Assembly (NCBI RefSeq): GCF_034067285.1
Contig: NZ_CP139286.1
Coordinates: forward strand, 620,001-684,000
Direction of reading: 5' to 3'
DNA: 64,000 bases
From: Acinetobacter pittii
Lineage (GTDB): Bacteria > Pseudomonadota > Gammaproteobacteria > Pseudomonadales > Moraxellaceae
The notes under the pieces: model-generated
The model's database searches: none
Seen by the model: the letters and a program-made list of their open reading frames with translations, nothing else
Told to the model about the DNA's origin: nothing
In this document: positions 17,501-26,292 of the stretch, in pieces
How positions within the stretch are numbered: position 1 is the stretch's first letter
Layout of the letters: every line of letters starts with the position of its first letter
Program-made: the position numbers and the translations under genes

Positions 17501-17842
17501 ATGGCAGGATGGTACGAAATTTCACAAGCGAGTGATGGACAATATCGCTTTATCCTAAAGGCAGGTAATGGTGAACCTATTTTAAATAGCGAGCTATATA
17601 AGGCAAAAGCCTCTGCTGTAAATGGTATTGAATCAATTCAGAAAAATAGTGGTGATGACGCCCGATATGAGCGTTTAACTGCAAGGAATGGGAAACCTTA
17701 CTTCAATTTAAAAGCTGCAAATCATCAAATTATTGGCACCAGTCAGTTCTATGCAAGTGAAGCTTCACGAGATAAAGGAATTGAGTCGGTTAAAAACAAT
17801 GGTTCATCAACCAATATCAAAGACTTAACGGTTCAGGCATAA
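17501..17842 (+). CDS. yegP: YegP family protein with two DUF1508 repeats
   Basis: Small protein of 113 residues built from two DUF1508 repeats: WYEISQASDGQYRFILKAGN (residues 4-23) and ERLTARNGKPYFNLKAANHQ (about 57-76). Both repeats close with a GIES-V/I stretch. It closely follows E. coli YegP. Its function is not known. TGAGGT precedes the ATG. About 210 bases separate it from yjdM and a terminator closes it, so it is a single-gene unit that converges on proS. Confidence 0.92.
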   Translation: MAGWYEISQASDGQYRFILKAGNGEPILNSELYKAKASAVNGIESIQKNSGDDARYERLTARNGKPYFNLKAANHQIIGTSQFYASEASRDKGIESVKNNGSSTNIKDLTVQA

Positions 17843-17852
17843 AGTTGAGTTA

Positions 17853-17882
17853 AAAAAAGCAGCTTCTAAAAGCTGCTTTTTT
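17853..17882. terminator. Bidirectional terminator between yegP and proS
   Basis: AAAAAAGCAGCTT / AAGCTGCTTTTTT with a four-base loop. There are T-runs on both strands. Confidence 0.93.
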
Positions 17883-17894
17883 ATTTAGTATTTA

Positions 17895-19610
17895 TTAACG
17901 CGCTAACTTAGCTAAAAGCTCTTCTTTCGTTAAATTGCTCGCTTCAGCATCTCGGCGGCCTTTATATTCAAACGTACCCGCATCAAGACCTTTTTCACCA
18001 ATCACAATACGGTGTGGAATACCCATTAACTCAAGGTCAGAGAATTTAACGCCTGGGCGTTCGTTACGGTCATCAAGTAATACGTCAAAACCTTGAGCTT
18101 GAAGTTCTGCATAAAGTGATTCTGCTGCTTCAAGAGTACGTGGTGATTTGTGCGCATTCATTGGAACAATGGCAATTTCAAAAGGTGCAATGGCTTGAGG
18201 CCAGATAATACCTTTGTCGTCGTAGTTTTGTTCAATTGCAGCTGCAACAACACGTGTTACACCAATACCATAACATCCCATGGTTACTGTAAATGGTTTA
18301 CCATCTTCACCTAGAACTTTACAGCCTAAAGCTTCAGAGTATTTAGTACCAAGCTGGAAAATATGACCTACTTCAATACCACGTTTAATTTGTAGTGTGC
18401 CTTTGCCATCTGGAGATGGATCACCTTCAACCACATTACGTAAATCAAAAACTTCGCTAATTTGCGCATCACGTTCCCAGTTTACGCCAACAGCATGTTT
18501 GTCTGCTTCGTTTGCACCTGCAACGAAGTCTGAAAGAACAGATGCAGCACGGTCAACAATGACAGTTAAGCCTTTTTCGACTAAACCTTGTGGACCAGTA
18601 AAGCCAGCAGTTAAACCAAATGCTTGAAGTTGTTCTTCAGTTGCAAAAGTAAGAGGAGCCGCAACTAAAGGATGCTTCTCAGCTTTAATTTCATTCAGTT
18701 CGTGGTCGCCACGTACAAATAGAGCGACGACAGGAATATTACCTTTTTCGTCTGCAACACCTTGAACTAATAATGCTTTAACAGATTGCTTTGGATCAGC
18801 ATTTAAGAAATGGCATACATCATCAATTGTTTTTTGGTTTGGTGTTTCAACCAATTTTAGTTCTTGTGTCGGTGCTGCACGTTCACCAACTAAAACAGCC
18901 TCAGCCATTTCAACGTTTGCTGCATAATCAGATTCAGTTGAAAATGCGATGTCATCTTCACCACTAGCAGCCAATACGTGGAATTCGTGTGAAGCTGAAC
19001 CACCAATAGAGCCTGTATCAGCTTGAACTGGACGGAAATCTAAACCTAAGCGAGTGAAAATACGGCTATAAGTGTCGTACATCACGTCATAAGTTTCTTG
19101 TAATGATTCTTGAGTTGCATGGAAAGAATAAGCATCTTTCATGATGAACTCACGTGAACGCATTACACCAAAACGTGGACGGATTTCATCACGGAATTTA
19201 GTTTGAATTTGATAGAAATTTACAGGAAGCTGCTTATAACTTTTTAATTCGTTACGCGCCATATCCGTAATAACTTCTTCATGCGTTGGCCCAAGTACAA
19301 ATGGGTTCGTATGACGATCTTTAAAACGTAATAATTCAGGACCGTATTGTTCATATCGACCTGATTCTTCCCAAAGACTTGCGGGTTGAGTCACGGGCAT
19401 GAATACTTCCATTGCGCCTGAACGGTTCATTTCTTCACGAACAATCGCATCTACTTTTTTAAGCACACGTGTTCCCATCGGCAGCCATGTATATAAACCA
19501 GATGCCAATTTACGAATCATCCCCGCACGTAACATGAGCTGGTGTGAAATCACTTCAGCATCATTTGGGGTTTCTCTCAACGTTGCAAATAAAAAGCGGC
19601 TTGCGCGCAT
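17895..19610 (-). CDS. proS: Prolyl-tRNA synthetase
   Basis: Class II aminoacyl-tRNA synthetase that charges tRNA-Pro, 571 residues, the bacterial form. Motif 1 region [20 protein letters not shown], motif 2 [20 protein letters not shown], and motif 3 [13 protein letters not shown] are all present. Between motifs 2 and 3 lies the roughly 180-residue YbaK-like editing insertion, and the C-terminus has the anticodon-binding domain ([19 protein letters not shown]). The start at 19610 gives [20 protein letters not shown], the standard N-terminus. Confidence 0.98.
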   Translation of the reverse strand: MRASRFLFATLRETPNDAEVISHQLMLRAGMIRKLASGLYTWLPMGTRVLKKVDAIVREEMNRSGAMEVFMPVTQPASLWEESGRYEQYGPELLRFKDRHTNPFVLGPTHEEVITDMARNELKSYKQLPVNFYQIQTKFRDEIRPRFGVMRSREFIMKDAYSFHATQESLQETYDVMYDTYSRIFTRLGLDFRPVQADTGSIGGSASHEFHVLAASGEDDIAFSTESDYAANVEMAEAVLVGERAAPTQELKLVETPNQKTIDDVCHFLNADPKQSVKALLVQGVADEKGNIPVVALFVRGDHELNEIKAEKHPLVAAPLTFATEEQLQAFGLTAGFTGPQGLVEKGLTVIVDRAASVLSDFVAGANEADKHAVGVNWERDAQISEVFDLRNVVEGDPSPDGKGTLQIKRGIEVGHIFQLGTKYSEALGCKVLGEDGKPFTVTMGCYGIGVTRVVAAAIEQNYDDKGIIWPQAIAPFEIAIVPMNAHKSPRTLEAAESLYAELQAQGFDVLLDDRNERPGVKFSDLELMGIPHRIVIGEKGLDAGTFEYKGRRDAEASNLTKEELLAKLAR

Positions 19611-19669
19611 GGAAAAAGTCCTAAAAGTTAAGCGTTATATAAAACGCAGATTATACGATAATCGCTGCA

Positions 19670-22600
19670 TTATGACATGAATCGTCGAGTTTGACGCAGC
19701 ATAAAGTTTTTCAAGTCATCCAGATAAGTGAAAATGACGGGTACAACTACAAGAGTCAACAGGGTAGAGGTAACTACACCACCAATCACAGCATGAGCCA
19801 TTGGTGCGCTTTGCTCACCCCCTTCACCAAGACCCAAAGCTAAAGGGACCATCCCCATCACCATAGCACTTGTGGTCATTAAGATTGGACGTAAACGGGT
19901 TTTCCCCGCTTGTAAAATAGCATCATAACGGCTGACACCCTGATCCATTGCTTTCTTAATAAAATCGATTAGCAAAATCGCATTTTTAGTGACAAGCCCC
20001 ATCAGCATGATAATACCAATAATCGAAAACAGATTTAGAGTGCTTTGGAACAAAAATAGGGCAAGAAAAACACCAATCAATGATAAGGGTAAAGAGGCCA
20101 TAATAGCCGCTGGATGAATAAAGCTATTGAACTGAGAACCTAACACAATATAGATAAATACAATCGATAGGGTAATGGCTGTTAATGCGTATCCCGCAGA
20201 TTCAGCCATATCGGCATTTGCCCCTTGTGTATCAAATGTATAGCCTGCTGGTAGCTTAAACGCCTTTTGCATTTTGTCGATGTCTTGACCAATATCGCCA
20301 CTAGGACGTCCTGAAGTATTTGCCTCAATCAGAACCTCGCGCTCAAGATCACGTCGATTAATTTGTGAAGCACCAAGCTTTTCTTCGGTCGTTGCAACGG
20401 CACTCAATGGAACTAATATGTTTTGTCCAGCTGCATTGGTTTTATTAGAGTTGATATATAAATTTTGCACATCTTGTGGAAGCATACGTTTATTTTCATT
20501 TAAACGTAAATTTACATCATAAGTTTCGCCGTCACGATCTTCCCACGTGGTGACATTGTCACCCGCAATTAATGGTCGAATGGCATTCGCAATTTGGGAT
20601 ACAGATAAGCCTAAATCACTTGCCAATACACGATTAATATGGACACCCAAAGTCGGTTTAGGTTCTTTCAATGAACTTTCTAAATCAACTACGCCTTGAA
20701 TTTTTTCCATTTCAGCGATAAAGCGATCTGAAATTTTCTGTAGTTCATTTAGGTCAGATCCTTTAATAGAAATCATGATTGGCTTTTGGCCGCCAGAGAC
20801 AGAGTCTTGTGCTGCGGCAACAGAAGTTACTCGAATACCTGCTACTGTTTGCAAACGATCACGGAACTCGTTGTTGAGTGTATTAAGATCAGAACTACGT
20901 TCTTGTTTTGGTTTTAAGGTCACCCCTAAACCTGCATGGTTTTTACCAGAGTCTACTTCACTGTTGACTACGCCGTAAGTAGAAACCACATCGGGGAATT
21001 GTCTAATAATTTGATCGACCTGATGTAATTTTGCTTGAGTATATTCCAAAGAAGCATCTACAGGAGTTTCGAACTGGATACGCACTTCACCTTTATCTGG
21101 TGTAGGTACAAACTCGGTCCCAATCAGTTTAGATAGTCCTAATGCAGCAAATAATGAGGAGATTGCAACAATGACTGTAATGAAACGGAAGCGTAGAGCA
21201 AGTTTTAATAGCTTTTCATAAACATGAGCAAGCCGATCTAGCAGATTAGAAATATGGTCAAAAAACCGTTGTAGCCAATTATCTTTTTTCTTTACAGGAT
21301 CTTTCCAGTGAGCTGATAGCATTGGATCGAGTGTAAAACTAATAAACATTGAAATTAAAACAGCGGTACTGACCGTTACACCAAATTGATAAAAGAAACG
21401 TCCAATCAGACCACCCATGAAGGCTACAGGTAGAAATACTGCCACAATGGTAAGTGTAGTTGCGAGTACGGCTAAACCAATTTCTTTTGTCCCTTCAAGA
21501 GCTGCAGTGACGTGGTCTTTGCCAAGTTCAGTATGTCTGACAATATTTTCCCGCACTACAATTGCATCATCAATAAGTAAACCAATACTGAGTGATAGCG
21601 CTAACAGTGTCATCATGTTAATGCTAAACCCAAAAGCCCAGATAAACGTTAAGGTTCCGAGCAAAGTAATCGGTAAGGTTAGACCTGTAATAACGGTAGA
21701 ACGGAAAGAGCCTAAAAAGAGTAAAACAATGAGAACTGCTAAGGCCGCACCTTCAATAATGGTTCGAGCAACATCTTTAATTGAGGCGCGAATACCTTTA
21801 GAGCTATCAGCTACGACTTTGTAATTTAAGCCCGCTGGCATTTGATCTTTTAATTTCTCTAACGTTTCATAAGTCTGATCGACAACTTTAATGACATTGG
21901 CATCGGAGCTTTTTAAAATATCGACAGAGACAGCGGTTCTTCCATTATAAAAGGCACTCGATTGTAGTTCTGCTTGCGTGTCCTCAACAGTTGCTACTTG
22001 CTTTAAAAAAATGGGCGAACCATTTTTATTGGCAATCACCAAATCGCCAAATGCAAGGGGATGGATAACTTTCGATTGAATCTGTACGACCAGTTCAGAA
22101 TTTTTTTGTTGTAAGGTTCCGGCAGGGACTTCAATATTTTCATTTTTTAAGGTGTTAATGACCTGATCAATACCAATGCCATAGCTTTGCAGTTGTGCAG
22201 GAATAACCTTTATTCGGATTTGCCGCTTTGCATCACCCAATAAATTTACATTACCGACACCTGAAACAGTTTTAAGTTGAGGCACAATTTTTTTATCTAC
22301 ATACGAACTTAATTGCGCCAGACTCATGTTGTTTGATTCAAATACAACCGACATGATTGGGCTAGAGGAGGGGTCATAGCGCTGTACAATCGGTGTATCA
22401 ATTTCATCACGGAACTGTGCTGTGACAGGTGCAATTTTGTCACGAACATCTTGAGCTGCAATTGCTGAAGATGTATCGAGATTAAACTCAGCAATCACCA
22501 TCGAAAAGCCTTCACTTGAGCGTGAAGTAATTTGTTTAATTCCTGAAATTGTATTGATTTGATCTTCAAGTTTTTTTGTAATATCTGACTCAACCGCTTC

Positions 22601-22768
22601 AGGCGACGCACCCGCATATTGCGTAGTGACCACTACGAATGGGAAATCTATATTTGGAAACTCTTCAACAGTCATGCGTTTCCAAGAAGCTAACCCGAGT
22701 ACCATTAAGCTGAGCATCATCATAATGGTAAAAACGGGGTATTTCACACTGATTCGAGTAAACCACAT
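19670..22768 (-). CDS. RND family efflux transporter permease
   Basis: Inner-membrane proton-driven drug/solute efflux pump of the HAE-1 RND family, 1032 residues, in the AcrB-like twelve-helix plan with two large periplasmic loops. TM4 carries the proton-relay pair in GLLIDDAIVVRENIVR (AcrB Asp407-Asp408), and the second half has GIIMLMGLVTKNAILLIDFI. It is not recognisably AdeB, AdeG or AdeJ; divergence from AcrB in the porter domains prevents substrate assignment. The adaptor gene ends 15 bases upstream on the same strand, so the two form an operon. No outer-membrane channel gene is next to it, so a shared TolC-type channel is likely. Confidence 0.93.
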   Translation of the reverse strand: MWFTRISVKYPVFTIMMMLSLMVLGLASWKRMTVEEFPNIDFPFVVVTTQYAGASPEAVESDITKKLEDQINTISGIKQITSRSSEGFSMVIAEFNLDTSSAIAAQDVRDKIAPVTAQFRDEIDTPIVQRYDPSSSPIMSVVFESNNMSLAQLSSYVDKKIVPQLKTVSGVGNVNLLGDAKRQIRIKVIPAQLQSYGIGIDQVINTLKNENIEVPAGTLQQKNSELVVQIQSKVIHPLAFGDLVIANKNGSPIFLKQVATVEDTQAELQSSAFYNGRTAVSVDILKSSDANVIKVVDQTYETLEKLKDQMPAGLNYKVVADSSKGIRASIKDVARTIIEGAALAVLIVLLFLGSFRSTVITGLTLPITLLGTLTFIWAFGFSINMMTLLALSLSIGLLIDDAIVVRENIVRHTELGKDHVTAALEGTKEIGLAVLATTLTIVAVFLPVAFMGGLIGRFFYQFGVTVSTAVLISMFISFTLDPMLSAHWKDPVKKKDNWLQRFFDHISNLLDRLAHVYEKLLKLALRFRFITVIVAISSLFAALGLSKLIGTEFVPTPDKGEVRIQFETPVDASLEYTQAKLHQVDQIIRQFPDVVSTYGVVNSEVDSGKNHAGLGVTLKPKQERSSDLNTLNNEFRDRLQTVAGIRVTSVAAAQDSVSGGQKPIMISIKGSDLNELQKISDRFIAEMEKIQGVVDLESSLKEPKPTLGVHINRVLASDLGLSVSQIANAIRPLIAGDNVTTWEDRDGETYDVNLRLNENKRMLPQDVQNLYINSNKTNAAGQNILVPLSAVATTEEKLGASQINRRDLEREVLIEANTSGRPSGDIGQDIDKMQKAFKLPAGYTFDTQGANADMAESAGYALTAITLSIVFIYIVLGSQFNSFIHPAAIMASLPLSLIGVFLALFLFQSTLNLFSIIGIIMLMGLVTKNAILLIDFIKKAMDQGVSRYDAILQAGKTRLRPILMTTSAMVMGMVPLALGLGEGGEQSAPMAHAVIGGVVTSTLLTLVVVPVIFTYLDDLKNFMLRQTRRFMS

Positions 22769-22783
22769 ACGCTATTTGCTACC

Positions 22784-23902
22784 TTATTTATTTTTGTCGG
22801 TTGTAACCGTCACTTTTTTATTAATGTCGGAATCTTCAAATTGAATACGGCTTACCAGATCTGAGCTTTGCAAACCATCGACTAAAGCAATATTGTCGTT
22901 ATAGCGCTGTTCAATCACCCGAATTTTAACTTTTTGGATGGTGTGATTACGTATCACCCATACAAACGGGTCATGTTGCATATTTTGAATACTATCTAAA
23001 GGAATCGTTTGGCCTTGATGAGTGTCATTGCGCAAAATGTTTCCATTAATGAAAGCTCCAATGCTTAACGAATCAATTTTTTCTTTAGGAGCAGCAAAGA
23101 ACTCAATTTGTCGACTGTCTTGATCGGCGACAGGTGAAATGCGAGTAAGCGTTGCATTTAATTGTTTAGAATTACCTTGAATCTGATATTGGATGTTGCT
23201 ACCTACCTTAAGCGCAGATTGCTGTTCAATGGGTAACTTCGCCTGTATTTCAAGTTGATCTGGATTTACGATTTCAAATAGTGTCTGTCCAACTGATACG
23301 GTTTGACCGGGTTCAACTTGCCGTTTAGTAATCACACCTGAAATTGGACTGGTAATAATTCCATCCTGATCCGCTTTTTTTGCAATATCAACATTGGCTT
23401 GTTGTGCTTTTACACTTTCAAGTTGCCCTTTATAGTCCACCTGACTTTGTTCAAACTCGACACGAGCAATAAAACCCTGATTAAATAATCTTTGTTTTCG
23501 GTTCATCAAATTACGTGCAAGTTCAGCTTGTGACTGAGCCGATGCAAGGTTAGCTCGTGCCTGTGCTAATCGTGCAACATTGTCTTGATTATTCAATCTC
23601 ACCAGAACTTGACCTTTTTGTACCTGTTGGCCGACATTTGCAGTGACATTCGTCGCCGTTGCACTCACTTGTGCCTGAATGGAACTTTGCTGAACCGCAC
23701 GGATAGTTCCTGTAAATGCAGTTTGAGAGTCAAGTGCTCCTTGTTTAACTGCAATAAGATCTTGAGGAATAAGCTCAATTTTGGCAGGAGTTGATACAGT
23801 AGTTTTGGTTGTTTCTTGCTGATTACATGCAGCTAAAATTAAACATAAACTAATAATACTCAGTTTAAAAAAAGTAGAAGGGGTGAGATGCATTGTGTGC
23901 AT
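22784..23902 (-). CDS. RND efflux periplasmic adaptor lipoprotein
   Basis: Membrane fusion protein, 372 residues. The N-terminus is a lipoprotein signal with lipobox LILAAC (Cys26). Then come a barrel-sandwich half (QQSSIQAQVSATATNVTANV, at about residues 65-85), a helical hairpin (about 95-165), the second lipoyl half (GIITSPISGVITKRQVEPGQ) and a beta-barrel. It would link the permease encoded 15 bases downstream to an outer-membrane channel. AGGA precedes the ATG at 23902; an ATG at 23893 is also possible. Confidence 0.92.
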   Translation of the reverse strand: MHTMHLTPSTFFKLSIISLCLILAACNQQETTKTTVSTPAKIELIPQDLIAVKQGALDSQTAFTGTIRAVQQSSIQAQVSATATNVTANVGQQVQKGQVLVRLNNQDNVARLAQARANLASAQSQAELARNLMNRKQRLFNQGFIARVEFEQSQVDYKGQLESVKAQQANVDIAKKADQDGIITSPISGVITKRQVEPGQTVSVGQTLFEIVNPDQLEIQAKLPIEQQSALKVGSNIQYQIQGNSKQLNATLTRISPVADQDSRQIEFFAAPKEKIDSLSIGAFINGNILRNDTHQGQTIPLDSIQNMQHDPFVWVIRNHTIQKVKIRVIEQRYNDNIALVDGLQSSDLVSRIQFEDSDINKKVTVTTDKNK

Positions 23903-23961
23903 ACAGCATCATCCTATAATTCAAATTTTATTTTGCCCCTATTCTTGATAAACCTTTGCAG

Positions 23962-24600
23962 TTATTCAAGCTTTTTTAAACGTTCGATAATATTTTCATA
24001 CTCACTGTTGGTTCGGTTATAGGTCTTGGAAAGTGTTTGAAGCGTTAGTTTAACCCGATTAATATTATTTAGATTGTTTTCAATCAATGCCTTATGGCGC
24101 TCAGGAGTTATTTCTCCTTTTCTGAAATACTCCATTTCCTGACGTTTAAATAAAATTTTGTCTTGTTGTAATTGATTAAGTTGTTCCTGCTGATAATTAA
24201 TTTGTTTTTTGATAGACACTAATGCCTGATCTCTTTTAATCAACGCTATCTTACTATTGCTATAAGCTTTTTTTAATTTGATATCTTGTTCTTTATGTCG
24301 TGCCAATAATGCTCGTTGACTCGATTGATTTAAATCGGCTTCAGCATTATAAGAATGGTTTCTTTTTATCACTTGCATATTGCGATCAAGCGCTTCATAA
24401 CCATAACGAATATGGGTTGGAGTAACTGATGTACTAATATTGGCAATACCATGTTGATCATAATAACGATACCAAACTGCTTTAGAAGTATCGGCAATAG
24501 CAAGTGTAGAAGCTAAGAAAAAAAGTGATCCGAAGGAAATAATGCCTATAGATACAGACAAGCAGTTCCTATAAAAGGCATATTTCATCCTAACATTCAT
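23962..24600 (-). CDS. Secreted or membrane-anchored DUF4124-like coiled-coil protein
   Basis: Protein of 212 residues with no clear function. A hydrophobic segment at about residues 13-36 ends in an Ala-rich site (LAIA-DTS), so it is exported or membrane-anchored. The next 40 residues resemble the start of DUF4124 proteins (WYRYYDQHGIANIS, then GYEALDRNMQVIKR). The rest, from about residue 95, is charged and Lys/Gln/Glu-rich with heptad character, so a coiled coil is likely. GGGGA lies about seven bases before the ATG. It sits between the RND adaptor and the divergent pilG. Confidence 0.72.
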   Translation of the reverse strand: MNVRMKYAFYRNCLSVSIGIISFGSLFFLASTLAIADTSKAVWYRYYDQHGIANISTSVTPTHIRYGYEALDRNMQVIKRNHSYNAEADLNQSSQRALLARHKEQDIKLKKAYSNSKIALIKRDQALVSIKKQINYQQEQLNQLQQDKILFKRQEMEYFRKGEITPERHKALIENNLNNINRVKLTLQTLSKTYNRTNSEYENIIERLKKLE

Positions 24601-24884
24601 TGAAAATCCCCAAAAAAGATAGCTAAGCCACTTATTTTTAAATATTTAATCTTCATTATATTAATTATTATTTAGTTGAATAAAAATATAGTCATTATAA
24701 AAAAAATGATAATTTTAATTAAAGTGTGATGAGGTTAAAAGTTATTGTTTATAAATGAGAAAGTAGACAAAAATGCCTCATTGAAAATAGAAGGTGAGAT
24801 ATGTTAAAAATGCGTATAAATGTGTAAAAACAAATTTAAGTTAAATTGCATTTATATTTTATATTTATGGGGATGGAAGATTAA

Positions 24885-25268
24885 ATGGAAGATGCATTCC
24901 AAAATCTGAAAGTAATGGTGATTGATGACTCAAAAACCATTCGCCGTACAGCAGAAACTTTATTGCAGCGCGAAGGCTGTGAAGTCATTACTGCTGTGGA
25001 TGGATTTGAAGCTTTGTCCAAAATTGCAGAAGCAAATCCGGATATTGTTTTTGTCGATATCATGATGCCTCGTTTAGATGGTTATCAAACTTGTGCTTTG
25101 ATAAAAAACTCTCAAAATTATCAGAACATTCCCGTTATTATGCTCTCTAGTAAAGATGGTTTATTTGATCAGGCAAAAGGGCGTGTGGTAGGTTCAGATG
25201 AATACTTGACGAAACCTTTTAGCAAAGATGAATTGTTAAACGCGATTCGTAATCATGTAAGTTCATAA
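24885..25268 (+). CDS. pilG: Twitching-motility response regulator PilG
   Basis: Single-domain CheY-like receiver, 127 residues, with no output domain. Asp14 and Asp15 form the acid pocket, Asp58 is the phospho-acceptor (FVDIMMPRLDG), and Lys110 lies in YLTKPF. In Pseudomonas PilG stimulates pilus extension through PilB and FimL/CyaB. It opens the Pil-Chp operon, with GGAAG before the ATG and a 284-base AT-rich promoter region behind it. pilH follows after 22 bases. Confidence 0.95.
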   Translation: MEDAFQNLKVMVIDDSKTIRRTAETLLQREGCEVITAVDGFEALSKIAEANPDIVFVDIMMPRLDGYQTCALIKNSQNYQNIPVIMLSSKDGLFDQAKGRVVGSDEYLTKPFSKDELLNAIRNHVSS

Positions 25269-25290
25269 CCAGTAATTTGAGGGCAAAAAA

Positions 25291-25653
25291 ATGGCACGTA
25301 TTCTCATTGTAGATGATTCACCAACAGAAACTTTTCGTTTTAAAGAAATCCTAACAAAACATGGTTATGATGTACTTGAAGCATCAAATGGTGCAGATGG
25401 TGTAACTCTTGCAAAAGCAGAGCAACCAGATCTTGTCTTGATGGATGTTGTTATGCCGGGTGTAAATGGTTTTCAGGCAACACGTCAGATTACTCGTGAT
25501 GAAGACACTAAGCATATTCCTGTTGTTATTGTGAGTACTAAAGATCAGGCAACTGACCGTGTATGGGGCAAGCGTCAAGGTGCAATCGACTATTTGATTA
25601 AACCAATCGAAGAAAAGCAATTGATTGATGTAATTAAACAATTTCTAAATTAA
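25291..25653 (+). CDS. pilH: Twitching-motility response regulator PilH
   Basis: Single-domain CheY-like receiver, 120 residues: Asp8 and Asp9 pocket, phospho-acceptor Asp52 (LVLMDVVMPGVNGF), Lys104 in YLIKP. In Pseudomonas PilH acts opposite to or downstream of PilG, probably as a phosphate sink that affects pilus retraction. GAGGG lies about eight bases upstream of the ATG. A hairpin in the 60-base gap to pilI may reduce read-through. Confidence 0.95.
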   Translation: MARILIVDDSPTETFRFKEILTKHGYDVLEASNGADGVTLAKAEQPDLVLMDVVMPGVNGFQATRQITRDEDTKHIPVVIVSTKDQATDRVWGKRQGAIDYLIKPIEEKQLIDVIKQFLN

Positions 25654-25678
25654 CTCATCCATCCATAAAAACATAAAT

Positions 25679-25703
25679 AACGGGCATTTTGTACCCGTTT
25701 TAT
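25679..25703 (+). terminator. Weak terminator-like hairpin between pilH and pilI
   Basis: AACGGG (25679-25684) pairs with CCCGTT (25694-25699), then TTAT. The stem is short and the T-run weak, so partial termination or RNA processing inside the operon is more likely than a stop. Confidence 0.45.
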
Positions 25704-25713
25704 AGGATCGAGT

Positions 25714-26250
25714 ATGGCAGCGAATGGATTTATCGAGTTACTTCGTTTGTCTAAACGGGGTAATAAGAATTACGCTTCAGTTCAAAATGAAGCACAGCGA
25801 TGGTCAGGAATTGCTTTTGAAATGAGAGGGCAATACTTCGTCGCACCACTTGGGGAAGTGTCAGAAGTTATCTATCCACCAAAATATACACCGGTTCCAA
25901 ATACCCAAAGTTGGGTAAGGGGATTGGCAAATATTCGGGGCAGATTACTTTCAGTGTCTGATTTGGCGCATTTTATTTTAGGGCAACGAAGTTCATTTTC
26001 GTCAACTCAAAAAGTATTGTGTATTAGCCATCGCGACCAGTATGTGGGGTTGGTCGTAGATCAGGTTTTGGGGATTCAGCACTTTAATAAAAAAAGCTTT
26101 TTTTCTCAAAGTTCAGACTTAGAGGAAAATCTAAAAGAATATTGCCAAGGTTATTTCCATCAACATAACCAACACTGGCATGTTTTTTTATTTAGTCGTT
26201 TATTGCAAAACCCACATTACATGAATGCATCGACAAAATTTATAAACTAA
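25714..26250 (+). CDS. pilI: CheW-like adaptor PilI
   Basis: CheW-domain coupling protein, 178 residues, which would join the PilJ receptor to the ChpA kinase. The domain lies at about residues 28-170: EMRGQYFVAPLGEVSEVI, VRGLANIRGRLLSVSDLAHF, and YVGLVVDQVLGIQHF are the usual three CheW stretches. Position after pilH and before pilJ matches Pseudomonas. A GGATCG-like site precedes the ATG at 25714. Confidence 0.93.
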   Translation: MAANGFIELLRLSKRGNKNYASVQNEAQRWSGIAFEMRGQYFVAPLGEVSEVIYPPKYTPVPNTQSWVRGLANIRGRLLSVSDLAHFILGQRSSFSSTQKVLCISHRDQYVGLVVDQVLGIQHFNKKSFFSQSSDLEENLKEYCQGYFHQHNQHWHVFLFSRLLQNPHYMNASTKFIN

Positions 26251-26292
26251 TTTTTACGCTGTGAAAACAGAGTATTTTTCTGGGGAAAAGCT

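Noticed and set aside
21417-21824. Rightward ORF of 135 codons inside the RND permease gene
   Set aside because: Ser/Thr/Val-rich antisense reading of membrane-helix codons; the leftward frame is a complete RND pump.
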